Below are positions 51,589-61,063 of a stretch of 64,000 nucleotides of DNA, piece by piece (positions within the stretch are counted from its first letter, which is position 1; every line of letters begins with the position of its first letter). A program made the translations under genes and the position numbers. Source of the stretch: Rugamonas rubra (GTDB taxonomy: Bacteria > Pseudomonadota > Gammaproteobacteria > Burkholderiales > Burkholderiaceae_D); contig NZ_FOTW01000025.1 in the NCBI RefSeq assembly GCF_900114705.1, positions 62,001 to 126,000 of the forward strand, in the 5' to 3' direction. The notes under the pieces are model-generated. The model searched no databases, was not told the DNA's origin, and worked only from the letters and a program-made list of their open reading frames with translations.

Positions 51589-51615
51589 GCGCGCACTTGT
51601 GCGTCAAGTGCGCGC
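51589..51615 (+). terminator. Stem-loop between precursor and modification genes
   Basis: GCGCGCACTTG and CAAGTGCGCGC, perfect 11-base arms with a 5-base loop, 65 bases after the precursor stop. No T-run follows, so it may be a partial terminator or an mRNA 3' stabiliser that raises precursor over enzyme expression, as is common in RiPP operons. Confidence 0.6.
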
Positions 51616-51692
51616 CGATCGGCACGCGCCGGCGGGCGCCCGGTTTCGGCCGGCGCGCCCGCATTCCAGGGTTTTGAATGATAGGTATCGCT

Positions 51693-52673
51693 ATGAATGA
51701 CTGTCTCTATGTATCGCCGCTGGCGGAAATCACCACCATCGGCGCCGACAAGATCGCCTTGTCCGTGGTCGGCCGCCGCTTCACGGTGGAGGACAAGGTC
51801 GGCATGCTCAAGGGCATCCTGGCGCTGGCCCGCGACGGCGTCAGCCGCGACGCGCTGGTCGAGCACATGGCCGACAGCTTCCCCGCCGAGGCGGTCGACG
51901 CCGCCCTCAAGGCCCTGCTCGACACCAAGGTGCTGGTGCGCCACAACGGCCGTGCCAGCGGCGACGCCACCCACGAACACTTGACCCACCGGCGCGAACT
52001 GGAGGGCCTGACCATGCCCGGCCAGGGCGCCGCCTACGAGCGCGCCAACTGGCTGGTGGCGCTGGCTGGCGAGGGCGCCTGCGCCGACGCGCTGGCCGCC
52101 TCCTTCGCCGAACTGGACGTCGCCGTGCTGCGCGTCGGCGCCGATGCCGCTTTGCCTTGCGCTGCCGCTGCCGGCAAGCGCGCGCTGCTGATCGTTTGCG
52201 CCGACCACGAGGACTACGCGCTGTTCCGCGCCATGAACGCCAAGGCGGTCGAGGCCGGCATGCCCAGCCTGTACGTCGGCATCGACTGGAGCACCGTGCA
52301 GTGCGGCCCGCTGGTGATGCCGCGCGCCACCGCCTGCTATGAATGCTACTTCCACCGGGTGCGCGGCACGCGCAAGTTCGTCGCCGAGTTCGACGTGCGC
52401 AGCCTGCCGGACGCCATCATGTACCACGCCGTTCCGAGCAAACTGGCGCTGCGCTTCGGCGTTGCCGAGGCCTCGCGCGTGGCGCTGCAGTACCTCAGCG
52501 GCACGCTGGAGAACCTGCAGCACAGCGTGTTCAGCGAGATCGACAGCCTGAGCGGCGAGATCCACCGCAGCCGCATCCTGCGCCTGCCGCGTTGCGCCGC
52601 CTGCGGCAACGCCAGCAGCGCGCGCCCGGTGGGCAGCGTGTTCCAGCAGGCCTTGCTGCGTCGGCGGGCTTGA
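51693..52673 (+). CDS. TOMM leader-binding ThiF-like partner protein
   Basis: A 326-residue protein of the ocin-ThiF-like / cyclodehydratase C type. The N-terminal 85 residues look like the winged-helix RRE that binds RiPP leaders (SRDALVEHMADSFPAEAVDAAL, then LLDTKVLVRHN). The remainder is an E1-like fold without its ATP-binding glycine motif and with two Cys pairs, CYEC (215-218) and CAAC (301-304), that probably hold structural zinc. It should deliver the precursor to the YcaO enzyme. The ATG at 51693 has AGG at proper spacing; another ATG lies five codons upstream at 51678. Confidence 0.85.
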   Translation: MNDCLYVSPLAEITTIGADKIALSVVGRRFTVEDKVGMLKGILALARDGVSRDALVEHMADSFPAEAVDAALKALLDTKVLVRHNGRASGDATHEHLTHRRELEGLTMPGQGAAYERANWLVALAGEGACADALAASFAELDVAVLRVGADAALPCAAAAGKRALLIVCADHEDYALFRAMNAKAVEAGMPSLYVGIDWSTVQCGPLVMPRATACYECYFHRVRGTRKFVAEFDVRSLPDAIMYHAVPSKLALRFGVAEASRVALQYLSGTLENLQHSVFSEIDSLSGEIHRSRILRLPRCAACGNASSARPVGSVFQQALLRRRA

Positions 52674-52674
52674 G

Positions 52675-54033
52675 ATGGGCCGCACCATGGAACAAATGAA
52701 CCTGGACGCCGCCGACCCGGACCAGCGCCTGGCGCTGATCCACCAGGCGCTGGTGCACCGCCGCCACGGCATCATCACCACGCTGCTGGAGGAGACCGAG
52801 CACCCGGACGCGCGCGGCCTGTTCGTCTTCAACGCGCTGATGGTCGACGTCAAGGCGATGATGATCGACCCCTCGCGCGCCAAGCCGAACAACCCGACCA
52901 GCGACCGCGCCAGCCTGGCCGGCTCCGGCGCCGCCTTCGACCGCACGTCGGCGCTGTGGGCGGCCTTCGGCGAGGCCATCGAACGCTACTCGGCCGCCGT
53001 CCACTTCGACGACCAGCTGCACTACGCCAGCCAGGACGAGTTGGGCGAGGCCGCCGTCGGCGCCGAGCAGTTCGTCCTGTTCTCGCCGGAGCAGTACGCC
53101 GCCGAGGGTTTTGAATACGCCGCGCCGGACCGCGGCGCCACGCGCGCCTGGGCCGCCGCCGCCGATTTGCACGACGCCGAGCGCGAGGCCTATGTGCCGG
53201 CGCAGATGGTTTATCTGGGCATGCAGGTCAAGGACAAGCGCGAGATCGTGTTCCAGTCCTCGTCCACCGGCCTGGCTTGCGGCATGGACGAGCCGCGCGC
53301 CATCCTCAGCGGCCTGGCCGAGGTGGTCGAGCGCGACGCCTTCGCCGCCATGTGGCAGATGCGCTATGCGCCGCGCGCGCTGGAGGTGAGCGAGGAGAGC
53401 TGGGCCAAGCTGCTGCCCGGCGTGCAGCGCGCGCTGCGCCACCCCTCGCTGGAGGTGCGGCTGTGGGACATCACCACCGACATCGGCATGCCGGTGGTGC
53501 TGTGCCTGGCGCGCAGCAAGAACGACGGCACCATGTCGCTCGGCGCCAGCGCCCAGCTGGGCGTGGAGCAGGCCGTCAACAAGGCGGTGATCGAGGCCTT
53601 GCACGGCTATTGCTGGGGCAGTTCCATCCTCGGCGCCGGCACTCCGCTGCCCGAGCGGGCGGCGATCCGCAATCCGGGCGACCATTTCGCCTACTTCCTC
53701 GAGCAGTCGCGCCAGGGGGCGATGGACTTCCTGTTCCAGAACGGGCAGACTGTCTCCAGCGCCGACCCGGCCCTGCGCCAGTTGGCCACGCTGGACGATC
53801 TGCTGGCGCGTTTGAAGGCGCTGGGCCACCGCGCGCTGGCGGTCGACGTCACCTCGGCGGACATCGGCAGCCTGGGCTTTTGCGTGGTGCGGGCGCTGAT
53901 TCCCGGCCTGCACCCGCTGTTGTTCGGCGACGGCATGTTCAGCCGCGACGAGCGCCGGCTGCGCAAAATCGCCGCGTTCTGGGGCCTGGACGGCGTGCCG
54001 CCATTGAACACCGATCCCCATCCGTTCCCTTGA
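52675..54033 (+). CDS. YcaO-type azoline-forming cyclodehydratase
   Basis: A 452-residue YcaO enzyme that uses ATP to cyclise Cys, Ser and Thr of the precursor to azolines. The nucleotide and Mg-binding regions are SALWAAFGEAIERYSA (92-107) and STGLACGMDEPRAILSGLAE followed by VVERDAF (197-223); NKAVIEALHG lies further on. The C-terminus ends in PHPFP, the Pro-rich tail that contributes to catalysis in azoline-forming members and separates them from other YcaO proteins. It starts one base after the partner gene stop (a second ATG is at codon 5). This is the SagD-like component of the cluster. Confidence 0.92.
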   Translation: MGRTMEQMNLDAADPDQRLALIHQALVHRRHGIITTLLEETEHPDARGLFVFNALMVDVKAMMIDPSRAKPNNPTSDRASLAGSGAAFDRTSALWAAFGEAIERYSAAVHFDDQLHYASQDELGEAAVGAEQFVLFSPEQYAAEGFEYAAPDRGATRAWAAAADLHDAEREAYVPAQMVYLGMQVKDKREIVFQSSSTGLACGMDEPRAILSGLAEVVERDAFAAMWQMRYAPRALEVSEESWAKLLPGVQRALRHPSLEVRLWDITTDIGMPVVLCLARSKNDGTMSLGASAQLGVEQAVNKAVIEALHGYCWGSSILGAGTPLPERAAIRNPGDHFAYFLEQSRQGAMDFLFQNGQTVSSADPALRQLATLDDLLARLKALGHRALAVDVTSADIGSLGFCVVRALIPGLHPLLFGDGMFSRDERRLRKIAAFWGLDGVPPLNTDPHPFP

Positions 54034-54048
54034 AGTGGATAAGAGCCA

Positions 54049-54897
54049 ATGAAGAATAGTTTGCAAGAGCTCCTGCCGCCGCAGGCGATGGCCGGCGATT
54101 TCGATATCGACGACCCGGTCGAGATCCTGCACGAGCAGACCAAGTTCCATCGCGCCACGCTGTCGGGCCAGGTGAAGAACATCGTGCGCTATCTGCGCCA
54201 CCCGGCCTACATCGCGCGCGGCGCGGCCGGCTACAACGTGTTTCCGTCCTGCCCGCGCATCGAGCTGCCCGAGCCGACGTTGGGCATGGGCGGCCTGGCC
54301 GAGGTCATGGCCGGCCGCAGCAGCGCGCGCGGCTTCGCCGGCGCGATGACGTTGCAGGAGTTGTCCAGCCTGCTGCACCACGCGCTGCGGGTCAACCGCG
54401 TCAAGAGCAGCGACGCGGCGCCGCACGTCAAGCTGGCGTTCCGCGCCTACCCGTCGCCGGGCGGGCTGTATCCGACCGAGTTCTACTTTTTCCTCAACCA
54501 GATAGAGGGCGTGGAGCCCTGCATCGCCCACTACGACGCGCGCAACCACTGCCTGCGCCTGCTCAAGCCGCAGGACGGCAACGCCTTCGGCACGGCCGAG
54601 GTGAAGGGCGGCGAATCTAGCCTCAAGGCGCCGCTGGTCTGCGTGATGACCAGCGTGCCGCAGCGCGCCACCGCCAAGTACGGCGCGCGCGGCTACCGCA
54701 TGGCGCTGCTGGAGACCGGCCACGCCTCGCAGAACCTGTGTCTGACGGCGCAGGGGCTGGGACTGGGCTCGCTGGTCTACGGCGCCTACTACGACGACGA
54801 GCTGGCGGCCTTGCTGGACATCGACGGCGTCACCGAGACGGTGGTGTCGGTGATGCTGCTGGGCCGCGACGCGACTAGCGGAGCCGCCGCCGCATGA
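54049..54897 (+). CDS. SagB-type FMN dehydrogenase (azoline oxidase)
   Basis: A 282-residue nitroreductase-fold enzyme expected to oxidise azolines to aromatic azoles with FMN. The N-terminal EILHEQTKFHR is the SagB signature, RSSARGF (90-96) is the FMN phosphate contact, YPSPGGLYPTEFYFF (134-148) is diagnostic for the family, and GHASQNLCLTAQGLGLGSLVYG is the typical C-terminal helix region. Its presence implies a product with thiazoles or oxazoles rather than only azolines. It lies 15 bases after the YcaO gene and overlaps the following gene as ATGA. Confidence 0.92.
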   Translation: MKNSLQELLPPQAMAGDFDIDDPVEILHEQTKFHRATLSGQVKNIVRYLRHPAYIARGAAGYNVFPSCPRIELPEPTLGMGGLAEVMAGRSSARGFAGAMTLQELSSLLHHALRVNRVKSSDAAPHVKLAFRAYPSPGGLYPTEFYFFLNQIEGVEPCIAHYDARNHCLRLLKPQDGNAFGTAEVKGGESSLKAPLVCVMTSVPQRATAKYGARGYRMALLETGHASQNLCLTAQGLGLGSLVYGAYYDDELAALLDIDGVTETVVSVMLLGRDATSGAAAA

Positions 54898-57425
54898 ACG
54901 ACAGCGCCTTCAACGCGATGGCCACGCCGTGCGGCTCGGCGGACGGGGAGACACCGGTCGCGCTGCGGCTGCGCCAGGCGGCTTTCGATGTGCTGAACCT
55001 GGCCGTCGCCGGCCGTCGCGACGAGGCTTTGTTGGCGTTGGACCAGTTGTTCGGCCTGCGGGGCCGCTTCCCCGGCTACCCGCTGCTGCTCGATATGGTG
55101 GCCGGCAAGCTGCCGTTCCAGCGGAGCGGCGCGCTGTTCGTGCTGGGCGGCGATCCGCTACCGGCCGCATTGCAGCGCCATTTTGAAGAGGCCATTGCCC
55201 AGTGCCAGCAGTTCCTCGGCCTGCCGGCGCCTTGCGTCATCGTCCAATGCCGCGCCGAGAACCGCGACCTGCATTGGACGCTGGAGAGCTTCCCCGGCCT
55301 GGCGGTGCTGCACCTGTCGACGCTGTCGCCCGGCTACCCGGACGATCTGCGCGCCGTGCAGTTCCACGAGGTCGCCCATTGCTTCCTGACCTGCGGCGTG
55401 CGCCTGCTCGACGAGGGCCTGGCGCAGTTGTTCGCCAACCGCTTCGGCGGGGCCGCGCTGCCGGCGGCCAATCCGGCCCTGCTGCCGCCGCTGCGCACGC
55501 TGCTCAGCCGCGCCTCGGACAGTATGTTCGGCGAAAGCGTCGACAGCGACCTGGCCGTCTATTTGGCCGCCTGCCGCGCCGGCGTCGATTTGCTGGAAAC
55601 GATACACGCGCAGGGCGGGGCGAAGCGCATCGTGGGCTTGTTCGCCGCTGTGGCGCGGGCCGGCTCGGAGGCGCAGATCGCCCGGCTGGTCGAGCAAGCC
55701 AGCGGCCAGGCGTTGCCGGCCGCGTCGGCAGGCAGCGGACCGGACGCGGCGCAGGCCACATTGATCGAACAAGCGCGCGACGCCGTCTTCACCGCCTGGA
55801 TCAACAAGAACCCGGCCGACTTGGACGCCAGCATCGCCGCGCTGGAGGCGGACGCCGTCTTCACCGAGCCGGCGCTGCTCGACAGCCTGATCGGCGCCCA
55901 ACTGAACCGCGCGCTGTTGCAGGTGAACTTCCACAGCGCGCCGCCGGCCGCCCAGGTGGCCCACCTCGACATGCTGCTCAAGGCCGGCGAGTGTCTGCCA
56001 GCCGGCCGCCTGTGGCTGTGGCGCGGCACCCGCGCGATCCTGGCGATTTTGCTGGCGCGGCCCAACGTCATCAAGGTGGCGACGGCCGGCCAGCAGGCCA
56101 TCCAGGCCTTCGACAAGGCCGCCCAGCTGATCCCCAACGACCCCGATTTGCTGGTGCAGCACGCCTCCTTGCTGCTCAACGCGCCGGAGAAATACGGCGG
56201 CGACCGCGACCTGGGCGTGACCAAGCTGCGCCAGGCGATGCAGAATCCGCTGTACCACGAGCACGCCCGCAACGTGCTGCTGGAGTACGGCGTCGACGCC
56301 GGCCCGCCGCTCGACGTGGCGCCGACGGCGTTGGCTTCCGCATCGGCGGCCATACCCGGAGCCATGTTGGCAGCCATACCTGGGGCCATTCCCGGAGCCA
56401 CGTCGGCAGCTACATCTGCAGCCACATCGGATGGCATACCTGGAGCCATATCCGGAGCCACATCGGCAACCATATCGGCGCCGGCCCGCGCCGCCGTGGC
56501 GAGCGACGCGCCGGTGATGCTGCAAACGACCGGCCTGGAGCTGCGCCTGTCCGCCGCCTTCACGCTGCGGCCGGGCGACCTGACGCTGCGCAGCGGCGAG
56601 CGGGTGGCGCTGGTCGGCCGCAACGGCAGCGGCAAGTCGATGTTGATCGAAACCCTGCTCGGCCTGCGCCGCCCGGACAAGGGCAGCGTCGCGCTGCTGG
56701 TCGGCGACCCGCGCAGCGCCGCCACGCGCCAGCGCATCGGCGGCCTGCTGCAAGGCTCCGACCTGCCTGGCCTGACCCGCATCAGCGAGATGATGGCGCT
56801 GCACCGGACCATCTACCACCGCACCGACCCGGCCGTGACGCGCGCGCTTGGCCTCGAAGAGCTGCGCGAACGTTTCTGGTCGCAGCTGTCGCGCGGCCAA
56901 AAACAGCGCGTGATGCTGTGGCTGGCGCTGGCCCACGTGCCCGAATTGGCGCTGCTGGACGAGCCCTCGCTGGGCCTGGACGAATGGTTCGCCCGCGCCC
57001 TGCGCGAGCTGCTGACCCAACTGCCCACCACACTGCTGGTGATCTCCCACGTGCCGGCCGACCTGCTCGGCATGGACCGCATCGTCTGCCTCGACGGCGG
57101 CAAGATCATCGCCGACGGCTCACTGGCCGAGCTGATGGCCGGCCAGGTTGGCGCCTTCAAGGGCCGCCTGCGGCAAACCTTGGACGAGCCGGCGCGCCAG
57201 GCCATGCTGGCCTTGCCCGGCCTGGTCAAGCCGCCGCGCCAGTGCGACGACGGCTGGGAACTCTACGGCGGTGCCGGCTTCGACCAGACCTTCCGCCACT
57301 TCATCGAACAGCAGCGCATCGCCGCCTTCAGCCTGGAGCCGGTGTCGGTGGAGGACTTCCTGGCCCATATCGCTCACGCTGCGCACGACACCCCCACGAA
57401 TTTGCCCAAGGCCGCGCCACGATGA
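54894..57425 (+). CDS. Metallopeptidase-ABC ATPase fusion of the RiPP cluster
   Basis: An 843-residue two-part protein. The N-terminal part contains HEVAH (158-162) followed by DEGLAQ with Glu174, the HExxH...E zinc arrangement of gluzincin peptidases. Residues 300-465 are helical, TPR-like. An Ala/Pro/Ser/Thr linker (477-540) built from repeated IPGA and ATSA units leads to an ABC ATPase: Walker A GRNGSGKS (575-582), signature LSRGQKQR (665-672) and Walker B LALLDEP (685-691). The likely job is leader removal coupled to export, analogous to C39-peptidase PCAT transporters but with an unrelated metallopeptidase and a cytoplasmic, not membrane-fused, ATPase. It overlaps its neighbours on both sides as ATGA. 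Confidence 0.85.
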   Translation: MNDSAFNAMATPCGSADGETPVALRLRQAAFDVLNLAVAGRRDEALLALDQLFGLRGRFPGYPLLLDMVAGKLPFQRSGALFVLGGDPLPAALQRHFEEAIAQCQQFLGLPAPCVIVQCRAENRDLHWTLESFPGLAVLHLSTLSPGYPDDLRAVQFHEVAHCFLTCGVRLLDEGLAQLFANRFGGAALPAANPALLPPLRTLLSRASDSMFGESVDSDLAVYLAACRAGVDLLETIHAQGGAKRIVGLFAAVARAGSEAQIARLVEQASGQALPAASAGSGPDAAQATLIEQARDAVFTAWINKNPADLDASIAALEADAVFTEPALLDSLIGAQLNRALLQVNFHSAPPAAQVAHLDMLLKAGECLPAGRLWLWRGTRAILAILLARPNVIKVATAGQQAIQAFDKAAQLIPNDPDLLVQHASLLLNAPEKYGGDRDLGVTKLRQAMQNPLYHEHARNVLLEYGVDAGPPLDVAPTALASASAAIPGAMLAAIPGAIPGATSAATSAATSDGIPGAISGATSATISAPARAAVASDAPVMLQTTGLELRLSAAFTLRPGDLTLRSGERVALVGRNGSGKSMLIETLLGLRRPDKGSVALLVGDPRSAATRQRIGGLLQGSDLPGLTRISEMMALHRTIYHRTDPAVTRALGLEELRERFWSQLSRGQKQRVMLWLALAHVPELALLDEPSLGLDEWFARALRELLTQLPTTLLVISHVPADLLGMDRIVCLDGGKIIADGSLAELMAGQVGAFKGRLRQTLDEPARQAMLALPGLVKPPRQCDDGWELYGGAGFDQTFRHFIEQQRIAAFSLEPVSVEDFLAHIAHAAHDTPTNLPKAAPR

Positions 57426-58540
57426 AGACACTGCTGCATCTCGTACAAGCCGACCTGGCGATGTTCCTGCGCGGCCGCCTGGCTCTGTTCTGGACCTTCG
57501 CCTTCCCGCTGCTGATGCTGGTCATGCAGATGGCCTTGTTCGGCCACGACGTCAAGCTCGGCCCCGTCTCGCTGGCGATGGTCGACCAGGACCACAGCGC
57601 CATCAGCCAGGACTACCAGCGCCACTTGCAGGCCGGCCTACGCCAACAGCGCAGCGTCGCCTTCAACGTGCTGGCGCCCGAGCAGGTGGCCGAGGCCGAC
57701 TTCGTGCTGACCATCCCGGCCGGCTTCGCGGCGAACGTGGACGCCGGCCGCAGCACGCAGATGGATCTGCGCAACGGCGCCGGGAAAAGCGACAACGGCG
57801 GCGCGGCCTACGACGCCGCCTACGGCATGTTGCGCGGCTATAGCGACGCCTACAACCTGAGCGGCCTGCAGGGCGCGCCGCGCGTGGCGCTGCCGCCACC
57901 GGCCGCCGCCCCGGCGGCCAGCCTGGACTACCGCCTGTTCCTGGTCACCGGCCTGGCCGGCTTGGTGATCCTGTCGACCAGTTTGATGGGCTTCGCCGGC
58001 CCGCTGGTGGCGGCGCGCGAGGGCGGCATGTTCCGCATGTACCAGCTGTTCCCGATGCCGACCGGCGTCGTCGTCGCGGCCTGGTGCTTGTCGCGCCTGC
58101 TGATTGTGCTGCTGGCCAGCCTGGCGATGTTCTTCGCCGCCTGGGCCATCTACGGCGTGCGCATCAGCGCCGGTCCCGGTGCCATCGCGCTGGCGGTCGG
58201 CATGCTGGCGCTGGGTTCGGCCGCCTTCCTGGCGCTCGGCCTGCTGATCGCCGCGCTGACCAATAGCGTGGCCGCCGCCACCATGCTGTGCAATCTGCTC
58301 TATTTTCCGCTGCTGTTTTCGGGTAATCTCATGATCCCGCTGGGCGGCCTGCCCAAGGCGCTGCGCGAGGCGGCCGACTGCCTGCCATTGAACGCGATGA
58401 TGGCCAGTATCCGCCGCGCGCTCACCGTCGGCATGGATTGGCGCAGCGACGCCTACAGCGTGCTGGTGCTCGGCGCGATGTTGGCGCTGTGCCTGCTGCT
58501 GGCGGTGCGGCGCTTCACATGGATGCCGCGTTCGCAGTAA
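57422..58540 (+). CDS. ABC-2 type permease of the RiPP cluster
   Basis: A 372-residue inner-membrane permease. One N-terminal helix (about 20-40) is followed by a periplasmic domain and five helices between about 180 and 365, including MIPLGGLPKALREAADCLPL before the last, the normal ABC-2 layout. It should partner with the ATPase domain of the preceding fusion protein (ATGA overlap) to export the mature azole peptide. A homodimer is expected, as no second permease subunit is present. Confidence 0.9.
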   Translation: MKTLLHLVQADLAMFLRGRLALFWTFAFPLLMLVMQMALFGHDVKLGPVSLAMVDQDHSAISQDYQRHLQAGLRQQRSVAFNVLAPEQVAEADFVLTIPAGFAANVDAGRSTQMDLRNGAGKSDNGGAAYDAAYGMLRGYSDAYNLSGLQGAPRVALPPPAAAPAASLDYRLFLVTGLAGLVILSTSLMGFAGPLVAAREGGMFRMYQLFPMPTGVVVAAWCLSRLLIVLLASLAMFFAAWAIYGVRISAGPGAIALAVGMLALGSAAFLALGLLIAALTNSVAAATMLCNLLYFPLLFSGNLMIPLGGLPKALREAADCLPLNAMMASIRRALTVGMDWRSDAYSVLVLGAMLALCLLLAVRRFTWMPRSQ

Positions 58541-58572
58541 AACAAAAAACAAAACCCAGGAGACAGCAAGAC

Positions 58573-59070
58573 ATGACGGAGTACGTTGAACAAAGCGGCC
58601 GGCGACGGTTGAAGGTGGTGTTTATATTGGTGGCATTGGTGGTGTTGGCCAGCACGCTGGCGGCGATTTTCGGTCACCGGGCGTTCGCGCCGGTGCCGTT
58701 TCCCCGCGCCGGCGGCCAAGCCAAGCTGACGGTCGAGGTGAGCGGTGCGGCCAACGCCAAGGGGCAGGTGATGGCGGCGGTGTGCGACGAGGCGAGCTTC
58801 CTCAAGGTGTGCCCTTACATGCTGACGCAGAAGGGCGCGGCGAAGTTGACCTTCCACTTCGAGAAAATCAAGCCGGGCCGCTACGCCGTGATGCTGTTCC
58901 ACGACGAGAACGGCAATGGCGCGTTCGACAAATCGGCCAACGGCATGCCGCTGGAGGGCTACGGCTTTTCACGCAACGCCAAGGGACATTTCGGCCCGCC
59001 GAGCTTCGAGGAGGCGGCCATCGACATCAAACCGGGCGTGGACCCGATCAGCATCGAGCTGGCCTACTAG
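58573..59070 (+). CDS. DUF2141 exported or membrane-anchored protein
   Basis: A 165-residue protein with one hydrophobic segment (residues 14-35) and a periplasmic DUF2141 domain: LTVEVSGAANAKGQVMAAVC, KIKPGRYAVMLFHDENGNG and FDKSANGMPLEGYGFS. The DENGNGAFD loop looks able to bind a metal such as calcium. DUF2141 proteins have no known function. AGGAG precedes the ATG. Its place in the cluster suggests a periplasmic role in export, immunity or product binding. Confidence 0.85.
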   Translation: MTEYVEQSGRRRLKVVFILVALVVLASTLAAIFGHRAFAPVPFPRAGGQAKLTVEVSGAANAKGQVMAAVCDEASFLKVCPYMLTQKGAAKLTFHFEKIKPGRYAVMLFHDENGNGAFDKSANGMPLEGYGFSRNAKGHFGPPSFEEAAIDIKPGVDPISIELAY

Positions 59071-59106
59071 TTAGCCGCACGACGACACATCGAAAGCACA
59101 GCAAGC

Positions 59107-59825
<719 letters not shown>

Positions 59826-59829
<4 letters not shown>

Positions 59830-61055
59830 GGCAGTGGCTGTTTCTGGCTCTGCGCAACGTGCGGCGCAACGGCCGCCGCTCGCTGCTGCTGGGCGGGACC
59901 ATCGCCGTCGGCACGCTGGCGCTGCTGCTGTTCGTCTGCTATATCGCCGCCTCGCTGGACGGCCTGCGCGAGAGCACCATCCGCAGCGGTTTGGGCCACG
60001 CCCAGCTGGCCGCGCCCGGGCAGTTCGACGGCTACGCCGAGCAGCAGTTGCAGTTCGGCCTGGACCGCGCCGCCATGGGCCGGCTCGAGGCCGCGTTGGC
60101 GCAGGAGCCGCAGGTGCGCCGCGTGGTGCCGCGCCTGCAGTTCAGCGGCCTGGTGTCGAACGGCCCGCGCACACTCAATTTCGAAGGCAGCGGCGTTATG
60201 CCCGACCGCGAGCGGCAGGCCTTCGGCGCCTTCCAATCGCTGGCCGAGGGCCGCCCCTTGAACGCCACGCCGGAGGGGCGCTACCAGGTCTTGATCGGAC
60301 GGGAGATGGCGCATCGGCTGGGCGTGCGGCCCGGCCAGTCGATCACACTGATGACGACGACGGCCAGCGGCAGCGTCAACGCGATGGATTTGGAGATCGT
60401 CGGACTGGTCGCCACCGGCGTGCCGCAGAGCGACTTGTATCTGTTGCAGCTGCCGCTGGAGACGGCGCAGGAGCTGCTGCGCAGCGAGCGCATCTCCAGC
60501 GTGGCGCTGCTGTACCAGGCCAGCGAGCAGGCCGACGCCGTCTCGGCGCGGCTGCGCCAGCGCCTCGGCGCCGACATTGAATTGAAGACCTGGCAGCAGC
60601 TGGCGCCCTTGTATTCGCAGGTGCTGGCGCTGTTCCGCAACCAGTTCGTGGTGTTCGGCGTGGTGATCGGCATGATCGTCTTCCTCGGCGTGGCGGCGAT
60701 GACGCTGACCACCATCTACGAGCGGGCGCGCGAGATCGGCACCATGCGCGCGATGGGCATAGGCCACGCCACGGTGCGCCGCCTGTTCGTCTTCGAGGGC
60801 ATGCTGCAAGGCGCGCTGGGCGCGCTGGCCGGCGCCGCGCTGGCCTTCGCGGCGACGCTGGCGATCAACGCCGCGCGCATCGAGCTGGCGCCGCCGCCGG
60901 GCCGCAACGTCGGCGTGCTGCTGCAACTGCTGTGGGTGCCGGAGTACGGCGCCGCCGTGGTGTGCGCCTTGCCGCTGGTGGCGATGCTGGCCGCATGGAC
61001 GGTCAGCCGCCGCATCGCCCGCATGCCGATCATGCAATCCCTTTCGATACAGTGA
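59826..61055 (+). CDS. FtsX-type ABC permease
   Basis: A 409-residue inner-membrane protein with one helix near residues 20-42, a large periplasmic domain (45-265) and three C-terminal helices (about 275-300, 330-355 and 368-395), the LolC/E-MacB layout, including TTIYERAREIGTMRAMGIGH. It should form a mechanotransmission-type complex with the preceding ATPase, moving lipoprotein-like or lipophilic cargo out of the inner membrane. A LolA-like protein follows at once, supporting that idea. Confidence 0.9.
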
Positions 61056-61063
61056 GCCAGCCG

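Noticed and set aside
51387..54897. Thiopeptide (thiocillin-like) cluster, suggested by the SCCTCSCSCCC core
   Set aside because: No split LanB-like dehydratase and no [4+2] pyridine synthase are present, and the core has no second block to form a macrocycle; a linear azole peptide fits better.
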